Position numbers and translations under genes: made by a program. The notes under the pieces are model-generated. The model saw only the letters and a program-made list of their open reading frames with translations. It searched no databases and had not been told where the DNA came from. 7,682 nucleotides of DNA from Candidatus Babelota bacterium (GTDB lineage: Bacteria > Babelota > Babeliae > Babelales > JAUPTZ01): NCBI GenBank assembly GCA_030917105.1, contig JAUPVI010000047.1:1-7682 (forward strand), in the 5' to 3' direction. Below are positions 1 to 3,694 of this stretch, piece by piece; the first letter of the stretch is position 1, and each line of letters opens with the position of its first letter.

Positions 1-43
1 TTGCTTCGGCTACATCGTGTTCAATCTGTTGACTAATTCCCAT
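1..43 (-). CDS. Probable GatB/YqeY-domain protein, N-terminal fragment
   Basis: Only the first 14 codons are in the window; they read MGISQQIEHDVAEA. This resembles the start of YqeY proteins, which open with a short amphipathic helix containing a pattern like 'I..D...A'. yqeY very often follows rpsU in bacteria, and here the ATG lies 31 nt downstream of the rpsU stop on the same strand, which fits an rpsU-yqeY operon. YqeY is related to the tail domain of the GatB amidotransferase subunit; its exact role is not settled. No Shine-Dalgarno site is visible before the ATG (the upstream bases are a T/C run). The call rests mostly on gene order and could be wrong. Confidence 0.45.
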   Translation of the reverse strand, partial: MGISQQIEHDVAEA

Positions 44-74
44 AGGAAAAAAGCTGATTATTGAACGTTTCTAT

Positions 75-299
75 TTATTTGTCTGTTGGAGTTTTGCCAA
101 TCTTTTCGAGATACGCAAGGGTGTCCTTACGTTTCAAACGAATCAAGGTGCTTGCGCGAACAGTGTTTTTGCTTTTGTGAGATTTGCGATACTGGACTTT
201 TTTAGCCTGGAGCACAACGCCACTCTGCTGAACCTGCTTGCGGAAACGACGCATGAGCGATTCGAAACTCTCATTTTTTCGCTTCTTAACTTCGATCAT
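75..299 (-). CDS. rpsU: Ribosomal protein bS21
   Basis: This 74-aa basic protein is a component of the 30S subunit that binds near the 16S 3' end and helps mRNA engagement. The N-terminal half shows the S21 pattern: a short strand (IEVKKRKNESF), then a helix with the hallmark 'LMRRFRKQVQQSGV', then Lys/Arg-rich sequence (KKVQYRKSHKSKN) that in the family contacts rRNA. The C-terminus (about residues 50-74) is slightly longer than in the usual 58-71 aa members. An in-frame ATG lies 96 nt further upstream, but the start at 299 is chosen because a perfect GGAGGTG sits 8 nt before it. The upstream codons also overlap the promoter. The gene has its own promoter and is probably co-transcribed with the downstream yqeY-like gene. 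Confidence 0.93.
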   Translation of the reverse strand: MIEVKKRKNESFESLMRRFRKQVQQSGVVLQAKKVQYRKSHKSKNTVRASTLIRLKRKDTLAYLEKIGKTPTDK

Positions 300-307
300 G
301 TTATTTT

Positions 308-314
308 CACCTCC
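308..314 (-). promoter_or_regulatory. Shine-Dalgarno site of rpsU
   Basis: Read on the minus strand this is GGAGGTG, complementary to the CACCTCC at the 3' end of the 16S gene in this same window. It is separated from the ATG at 299 by 8 nt, which fixes the rpsU start. Confidence 0.9.
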
Positions 315-341
315 CGGTGAGTTAGGATTCTTATACGCGAG

Positions 342-371
342 ATAGTAACACAAAATAGTACAAACCGTCAA
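342..371 (-). promoter_or_regulatory. Promoter of rpsU (-35 TTGACG, -10 TACTAT)
   Basis: The -35 hexamer TTGACG (366-371) and -10 hexamer TACTAT (342-347) are separated by 18 bp. A TG dinucleotide one base before the -10 makes it an extended -10 as well. The expected transcription start is near 335, giving a leader of about 36 nt that carries the Shine-Dalgarno site. Confidence 0.8.
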
Positions 372-397
372 ATCCCTGTAGTGCGCAAAATTCAAAT

Positions 398-465
398 AAA
401 AAAAGAACCCGGAACCAGTTCAGCTTTCACCTTTTCGTAGGGTGGTTTGCTTTACTAGTTCCGGG
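398..465 (-). terminator. Intrinsic terminator of the GC-rich small-ORF unit
   Basis: The arms 408-419 and 454-465 form a 12-bp stem around CCCGGAAC/GTTCCGGG. The one non-Watson-Crick position is a G-U wobble when read as minus-strand RNA but a C-A mismatch on the plus strand, so the minus strand is favoured. Inside the long loop a smaller hairpin (CACC/GGTG near 429-445) may stack. After the stem, in the minus direction, comes TTC and then seven T residues. It lies just upstream of the rpsU promoter and insulates rpsU from the unit before it. The 34-nt loop is longer than usual for an intrinsic terminator. Confidence 0.65.
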
Positions 466-838
466 GACCTGCGGCGAGCTTCGATCAGTGGCATCGACTC
501 CAACCTCGGAGTTCAGATGATTAATCGGCAAGCGACAGGGTTTGTGTGTGTTGTGCCCTCTTCTGGACACACCACATTTCCGGGGGTCCGCGAATGTCGT
601 TGGCGCGTTTCATGGCTTCCTCCGTGCCGCCGACCCTCGTTCGGGGGCGGCTTGAGGGGTTTCACAGTGTGGGACGAGCGCGCGGCGAGCAGACTTCGTT
701 ATCTGTTCGTCGTGTTGGCTTCCCGGGGAACGCGCGGCGTTGGTCGCTGCTCATTCTTGGCGTCCGAGCCTTGGGCTAGGAGCTAGAGCTGAGCGTTCGC
801 CGCGCGTGTTCTTGAGGCTTGGACGCCGGCCTTGAGGG
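466..838 (-). other. GC-rich, hairpin-rich region of unknown function
   Basis: This stretch of about 370 nt lies between the 51-aa ORF and the terminator. It is clearly GC-richer than the housekeeping genes around it. I see no long credible ORF on either strand; the plus-strand open frames give no recognisable protein. Visible inverted repeats: 481-485/493-497 (7-nt loop), 497-501/508-512 (6-nt loop), 626-631/646-651 with inner 634-636/643-645, 673-677/707-711 enclosing 690-693/702-705, and 759-771/815-827 (13 bp, one G-T position). The 9-mer CGCGCGGCG occurs at 679-687 and 731-739, and in inverse form at 798-806. Pairing of 731-739 with 798-806 would cross the 759-827 stem as a pseudoknot. 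I looked for hallmarks of tmRNA, RNase P RNA and SRP RNA and did not find them. It may be a structured 3' UTR or ncRNA. Confidence 0.45.
521..613 (-). CDS. Possible 30-aa small ORF, unrecognised
   Basis: The ORF starts at an ATG at 613 and ends at TAA (521-523). A GGAGG lies 5 nt before the ATG, inside the GC-rich region. The product begins MKRANDIRG and ends TLSLAD and resembles nothing I know. It lies within the presumed transcript of the 51-aa gene, about 225 nt downstream of that gene's stop. Short ORFs with a chance purine-rich upstream stretch are expected in GC-rich DNA, and the codon pattern is not convincing, so this is a weak candidate only. Confidence 0.15.
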   Translation of the reverse strand: MKRANDIRGPPEMWCVQKRAQHTQTLSLAD

Positions 839-994
839 CTAGGCGCCGCCGCCGATGCCCTTGGCGTTGGAGACGAACTTGGCCTTGTCGGCGGCGGACT
901 TGGTGGCGCAGTTTTCGAAAGTACAATAAGCCTTGCGGCCGGCGGCGACGGGCGTGTCGGGAATTCGCGCGGTGATCGGCAGAACAATCTGCAT
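839..994 (-). CDS. Unrecognised 51-aa small protein, GC-rich codons
   Basis: I do not recognise this protein. It begins MQIVLPITARIPDTP, has two cysteines in a C-x4-C arrangement (C24, C29, in YCTFENC), an Ala/Lys-rich probable helix at 33-45, and ends in GIGGGA. There is no signal peptide or membrane segment. It is likely genuine: AAGGAG lies 6 nt before the ATG, a consensus promoter stands about 70 bp upstream, and the third codon position is G or C in 42 of 51 codons (hand count). That codon bias is far stronger than in rpsU, lepB or hisS here. The bias could mean recent acquisition or selection for high expression. Longer open frames overlapping it on the same strand are Pro/Arg-rich shadows. 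It is the only confident ORF in its transcript. Confidence 0.6.
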   Translation of the reverse strand: MQIVLPITARIPDTPVAAGRKAYCTFENCATKSAADKAKFVSNAKGIGGGA

Positions 995-1000
995 GGGACT

Positions 1001-1006
1001 CTCCTT
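1001..1006 (-). promoter_or_regulatory. Shine-Dalgarno site of the 51-aa ORF
   Basis: Minus-strand AAGGAG is placed 6 nt before the ATG at 994. A small GGGC/GCCC hairpin with a 4-nt loop (1008-1011/1016-1019) sits directly upstream and may influence access to the site. This signal is the main reason for choosing this ORF over the longer overlapping frames. Confidence 0.7.
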
Positions 1007-1066
1007 CGGGCATAAGCCCTACGGTTGAAACAGTTGGCGAAAGAACAAATCACGTAACTGAAAACT

Positions 1067-1095
1067 AGGTTAGCACACCACTCGCACCCTGTCAA
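1067..1095 (-). promoter_or_regulatory. Strong promoter of the 51-aa ORF unit (TTGACA, 17 bp, TAACCT)
   Basis: A perfect -35 TTGACA (1090-1095) is followed after 17 bp by -10 TAACCT (1067-1072), with TG one base upstream of the -10. Transcription should start near 1060 and give a 5' leader of about 65 nt. The promoter lies just beyond the hisS terminator, so the unit is transcribed independently of lepB-hisS. Confidence 0.75.
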
Positions 1096-1121
1096 CCCCC
1101 CTCCCCTGCCAGAACCTGTGG

Positions 1122-1153
1122 AAAACTAAAACAGGGCCCGAAGGCCCTGTTTT
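1122..1153 (-). terminator. Intrinsic terminator of the lepB-hisS operon
   Basis: A perfect 11-bp stem (1128-1138/1143-1153) with core CAGGGCC/GGCCCTG closes on a C(UUCG)G tetraloop when read as minus-strand RNA. A T-rich stretch (1122-1130) follows. It begins 13 nt after the hisS stop codon. The plus strand also reads stem plus five T residues, so it could work in both directions, but I see no plus-strand gene that would need it. Confidence 0.9.
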
Positions 1154-1165
1154 TAAGCGAAAAAT

Positions 1166-2584
1166 TTATTCCTGGTCAACTGACTTATCAAGGCCCAATT
1201 TGCGCTTGAGAATCTGTGGCGCCTTGTTGAAATCAACAGTTTCCTGCACACCCGAGTCCATATCGCGCATGATTACCGTGCCTTCCTGCACTTCTTTTTG
1301 ACCAATTACGAAGGCAAATGGAATCTTGCTCGCGTTTGCCGACTCGAGTTGAGCCTTCAAAGAACCCTTTGAGAAGTCCTGGTCAGCCATGATTCCCTCG
1401 TCACGAAGGCGTGCGAACAAAACCATTGCCTTACGACGTGACAAGTCACCGAGCTGCGCCACGTACACAAGCGGCTTGCGACGCTCTGGAAGTGCAACTT
1501 GACGTTTCTTCATCTGCAAAATCGTACGCTCGATTCCAGGAGCTACACCACACGCTGGGGTTGGTTTGCCACCAAGCTCTTCAACGAGCAAGTCGTAGCG
1601 CCCACCTCCGCAAAGCGCTGTCTGCGAGCCCTGCTCTTCGTCGGTTGTGATAATTTCAAACACAGTCTTTGTGTAGTAGTCGAGTCCGCGAACCAATGTG
1701 TGGTTCAAGAAATATGGAATGCCGAGCTCGTCGAGATATTCCAAAACTTTCATGAAGTGGTCGCGTGAGTCTGCTGTAAGGTAGTCAACAATCTGTGGCG
1801 CATTTGCCTTGATCGGTGCACACTGCGGTTCTTTGCAATCAAGCACGCGCATTGGATTCTTCATGAGACGCGCCTTACATGTTTCACAAATTGTGTTGCG
1901 GTGTGAGCGGTAATATTGCACGAGCTCCATCTTGTAGCGTGTACGATCTTCTGGCATACCAATCGAATTGATCTGTACGCTCACTGGAATTCCAAGTTCT
2001 GTGTAGAACATGTATGCCATCTGAATCACCATCGCATCAATCACTGGCGATGCGTCGCCCAAAACCTCAAGCGCAAACTGGTGGAACTGACGCTGGCGAC
2101 CTTCCTGTGGGCGCTCGTGGCGGAAAAATGGACCAAACGACCAAAGCTTCACAGGCTGTGGCTGGTTCCACATACCGTGCTGCAAATAAGCGCGAACCGT
2201 TGCTGCTGTTCCCTCAGGGCGAAGCGCGACCTTCTCTTCATCGCGATCTTCAAAAGTATACATTTCCTTTTCGACAACATCCGTTGCTTTTCCGATGCCG
2301 CGCATAAAGACAGCAGCGTCTTCCACAACAGGCGTCTCAATGCGGTCAAATCCAAAATCTTCTGAGAGTTTTTGTGCTTTTTCAAAAACGGTTTTCCAGT
2401 AATACTGGTCGCGTGGCAAAATATCTTTCATGCCGCGAATCAGCTGGATCTGCTTTTTTCCAGATGGAGCTGCAGCGGGCGCTTCTTTTTTAGCAGATGC
2501 CGCCGGAGCAGATTTGCGAGGCACTTCTTTTTTAGCAACCGGTTTTGAGGCAGGCTTTGCTGCGGCTTTTTTTACTGGAGGCAT
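1166..2584 (-). CDS. hisS: Histidyl-tRNA synthetase
   Basis: This 472-aa class II aminoacyl-tRNA synthetase charges tRNA-His with histidine in the cytoplasm. The family N-terminus appears as IRGMKDILP (49-57). Motif 1 lies around RIETPVVE (81-88). The TAAT-type region is LRPEGTAATVRAY (121-133). Motif 2 is FRHERPQEGRQRQFHQF (154-170). Histidine-binding signatures are LVRGLDYYT (298-306) and ALCGGGRYD (323-331). Motif 3 is ACGVAPGIERTIL (344-356). The anticodon-binding domain follows from about 371. Four cysteines (C233, C236, C250, C255) in the insertion domain have zinc-site spacing. The first 44 residues are a Lys/Ala/Pro-rich tail absent from standard HisRS. The only upstream Met is residue 1, so the tail appears real. 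The ATG lies 11 nt after the lepB stop with no Shine-Dalgarno site, suggesting translational coupling. Confidence 0.97.
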   Translation of the reverse strand: MPPVKKAAAKPASKPVAKKEVPRKSAPAASAKKEAPAAAPSGKKQIQLIRGMKDILPRDQYYWKTVFEKAQKLSEDFGFDRIETPVVEDAAVFMRGIGKATDVVEKEMYTFEDRDEEKVALRPEGTAATVRAYLQHGMWNQPQPVKLWSFGPFFRHERPQEGRQRQFHQFALEVLGDASPVIDAMVIQMAYMFYTELGIPVSVQINSIGMPEDRTRYKMELVQYYRSHRNTICETCKARLMKNPMRVLDCKEPQCAPIKANAPQIVDYLTADSRDHFMKVLEYLDELGIPYFLNHTLVRGLDYYTKTVFEIITTDEEQGSQTALCGGGRYDLLVEELGGKPTPACGVAPGIERTILQMKKRQVALPERRKPLVYVAQLGDLSRRKAMVLFARLRDEGIMADQDFSKGSLKAQLESANASKIPFAFVIGQKEVQEGTVIMRDMDSGVQETVDFNKAPQILKRKLGLDKSVDQE

Positions 2585-2595
2585 AGGGGTACAAA

Positions 2596-3204
2596 TTAGG
2601 GACGAATATATTGTTTACCGAGTAGTTCAACACGATTGAATGGCCAACCTCTAAAAAAGGCTCGCCCAACGATGTCTGATTTTGGAATAGGACCGATTCG
2701 CCGAGAATCAAGGCTCGCGGACCGGTTGTCCCCCAAAACATAGTACTTATCTGGGCCTAGAGTAACGTCAATTTCGCCAAAAGTCAAGACCGATGCGGCC
2801 AAATACTGGCTTTCGTCAATATAAAAGCCATCCGGGTTTTTGTCGTCATAGATTTTGACGCGCCCCCCAGTAATCACGATTCGCTCACCCGGCATACCAA
2901 TGATGCGTTTGAGATAGTAATCATGCTCCGCCGCCCCCTGATTTCGGAGCACTACAATGTCCCCTCGCTGCGGACTACCAAACCGATACGATACCTCATC
3001 AATGATGAGGTATTCTTTTTCATGAAAATTCGGCTCCATCGACGCACCTTTCACCACAAACGGCTTGAAGATGAAATATCGAATCGCAACAACCGCAAAC
3101 GCGCCGAGAATCAAAACCTTGAACAATTCTGTAAAAAAAACTTTGAGCGGATACTCTTTAGCATCTTCCGGGGCCAATAAATTATCAGGTGCAAAGTCGT
3201 CCAT
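2596..3204 (-). CDS. lepB: Signal peptidase I
   Basis: This 202-aa membrane-bound S26 serine protease removes signal peptides from exported proteins. After a short acidic N-terminus there is one membrane segment (about 24-47). The catalytic serine is S55 in KGASMEPNF and the general-base lysine is K99 in YLKRIIGMPGE. The late conserved box GDNRSASLDSRRIG is at 158-171. The sequence is open a further 32 codons upstream (to 3300), but the ATG at 3204 is preferred. The promoter lies immediately before it, and the upstream codons would lie in the palindromic element and the promoter. It is the first gene of a two-gene operon with hisS. The surface-protein gene encoded upstream is a plausible substrate, which is inference only. 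Confidence 0.95.
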   Translation of the reverse strand: MDDFAPDNLLAPEDAKEYPLKVFFTELFKVLILGAFAVVAIRYFIFKPFVVKGASMEPNFHEKEYLIIDEVSYRFGSPQRGDIVVLRNQGAAEHDYYLKRIIGMPGERIVITGGRVKIYDDKNPDGFYIDESQYLAASVLTFGEIDVTLGPDKYYVLGDNRSASLDSRRIGPIPKSDIVGRAFFRGWPFNRVELLGKQYIRP

Positions 3205-3213
3205 AGTGCATCT

Positions 3214-3242
3214 ATGGTACTGGAGAGTACAACACGAGTCAA
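3214..3242 (-). promoter_or_regulatory. Promoter of lepB-hisS, giving a leaderless mRNA
   Basis: The -35 TTGACT (3237-3242) and -10 TACCAT (3214-3219) are separated by 17 bp. Only 9 nt separate the -10 from the lepB ATG, so a start site at the usual 6-9 nt after the -10 leaves an mRNA with essentially no 5' UTR and no room for a Shine-Dalgarno site. Confidence 0.7.
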
Positions 3243-3256
3243 GCGGTAAAACAAAA

Positions 3257-3390
3257 AATCCAATATTTTTTTGATAGACTGCGCACAAGCGTCGCAGCAC
3301 GAGTTCATCTCGTGCGTATGCGACGCGCGGAGGAACAAGTGAGCTCTGCAGCTAAGCAGAGCGAACGGTCTGTCAAAAAAATATTGGATT
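3257..3390. repeat. 134-bp palindromic element shaped like a four-way junction
   Basis: A perfect 18-bp inverted repeat (3257-3274 and 3373-3390, core CCAATATTTTTTTG) encloses two further hairpins. The outer helix can extend to 3281/3366 with two G-T positions. Hairpin A pairs 3289-3296 with 3319-3326 (8 bp) and 3297-3303 with 3309-3315 (7 bp), with a 3-nt bulge and a 5-nt loop. Hairpin B pairs 3343-3349 with 3356-3362 (7 bp, 6-nt loop). It begins 3 nt after the tRNA-Ile CCA and ends shortly before the lepB promoter. In the minus direction the last arm runs into a T-rich tract, so it may terminate the tRNA transcript. The two extending positions are G-U wobbles only in plus-strand RNA. I see no flanking target duplication and no ORF. 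A MITE-like origin or a structured RNA are alternatives. Confidence 0.7.
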
Positions 3391-3393
3391 GTC

Positions 3394-3470
3394 TGGTGGG
3401 CGATCGAAGATTCGAACTTCGGACCTCGTCATTATCAGTGACGCGCTCTAACCAACTGAGCTAATCGCCC
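3394..3470 (-). tRNA. tRNA-Ile (anticodon GAU), CCA encoded
   Basis: The 77-nt gene folds as a complete cloverleaf. The acceptor stem is GGGCGAT/ATCGCCC with discriminator A and an encoded CCA. The D arm is GCTC/GAGC. The anticodon stem CGTCA/TGACG has loop CTGATAA, giving anticodon GAU. The T arm is CGAAG/CTTCG with loop TTCGAAT. It reads isoleucine codons AUC and AUU. In many bacteria this tRNA lies in the 16S-23S spacer. Here it has its own promoter and is separated from the 16S gene by about 2 kb containing a protein gene and two terminators. Confidence 0.98.
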
Positions 3471-3479
3471 GTAAGGAGG

Positions 3480-3514
3480 ATTCAAAATTGGACGCTTGCG
3501 TACAAATTTTGAAT
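3480..3514 (-). other. Hairpin in the tRNA-Ile 5' leader
   Basis: A perfect 10-bp inverted repeat, ATTCAAAATT/AATTTTGAAT (3480-3489/3505-3514), encloses a few further pairs near ACGC/GCGT. It stands 9 nt upstream of the mature tRNA 5' end, in a leader of about 125 nt, where it may help position processing by RNase P or an endonuclease. A second small GC hairpin lies nearby at 3538-3552. Confidence 0.55.
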
Positions 3515-3602
3515 TCGACTGGAGGACCAAACCTGAGCACGCAAAGCGCGCAAAGAGCTTGAAGCCCATAACCCTTCTCGATTTCTCAAAAAGAGTGAAC
3601 CT

Positions 3603-3631
3603 ATTCTACCCAAATTATCTTAAATCGTCAA
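3603..3631 (-). promoter_or_regulatory. Promoter of tRNA-Ile (TTGACG, 17 bp, TAGAAT)
   Basis: The near-consensus -35 TTGACG (3626-3631) and -10 TAGAAT (3603-3608) are separated by 17 bp. The start should be near 3596. It follows directly after the terminator of the surface-protein gene. Confidence 0.85.
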
Positions 3632-3640
3632 ATACCCCAT

Positions 3641-3674
3641 AAAACAAAGCGGCCCCACCGATTAGTGGAGCCGC
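3641..3674 (-). terminator. Intrinsic terminator of the surface-protein gene
   Basis: An 11-bp stem (3649-3659/3664-3674, GCGGC/GCCGC at the base) closes on a 4-nt loop. Two positions are G-U wobbles only when read as minus-strand RNA. It is followed by TTTGTTTT and begins about 20 nt after the stop codon of the upstream gene. Confidence 0.88.
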
Positions 3675-3694
3675 AAAGCTAAGAAGATAGGCTC

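Noticed and set aside
442..786. Plus-strand open frames of 114 and 77 codons in the GC-rich region
   Set aside because: The products are Arg/Gly/Ser/Trp-rich with no recognisable motif, the two overlap in different frames, and long open frames are expected by chance in GC-rich DNA. No plus-strand promoter is seen.
466..1013. tmRNA, RNase P RNA or SRP RNA in the GC-rich island
   Set aside because: No T-arm or acceptor ends and no ALAA-type tag ORF for tmRNA, no GAGGAAAGTCC or ACAGAR-type cores for RNase P, and no GGAAGGAAGCAGCC-type domain for SRP RNA were found on either strand.
751..1095. Minus-strand 114-codon and 76-codon frames overlapping the 51-aa ORF
   Set aside because: They are Pro/Arg-rich out-of-frame readings of the 51-aa gene. 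The 114-codon frame starts at the -35 box, and neither has the Shine-Dalgarno placement of the ATG at 994.
1916..2365. Plus-strand 149-codon frame inside hisS
   Set aside because: It is an antisense shadow of highly conserved HisRS catalytic motifs, with no start signals of its own.
3257..3390. Insertion sequence or CRISPR interpretation of the palindromic element
   Set aside because: There is no transposase ORF, no visible target-site duplication at the edges, and no direct repeats with spacers.
3472..3479. Anti-Shine-Dalgarno-like CCTCCTTA just before tRNA-Ile, as a possible relic of a 16S 3' end
   Set aside because: Only 8 nt match and the preceding 16S helix sequence is absent, so this could easily be chance.
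3338..3579. A minus-strand ORF of about 45 codons from the ATG in the tRNA leader (near 3570), running into tRNA-Ile
   Set aside because: It reads through the tRNA gene and ends inside it, and has only a weak purine stretch before the ATG, so it is almost certainly chance.
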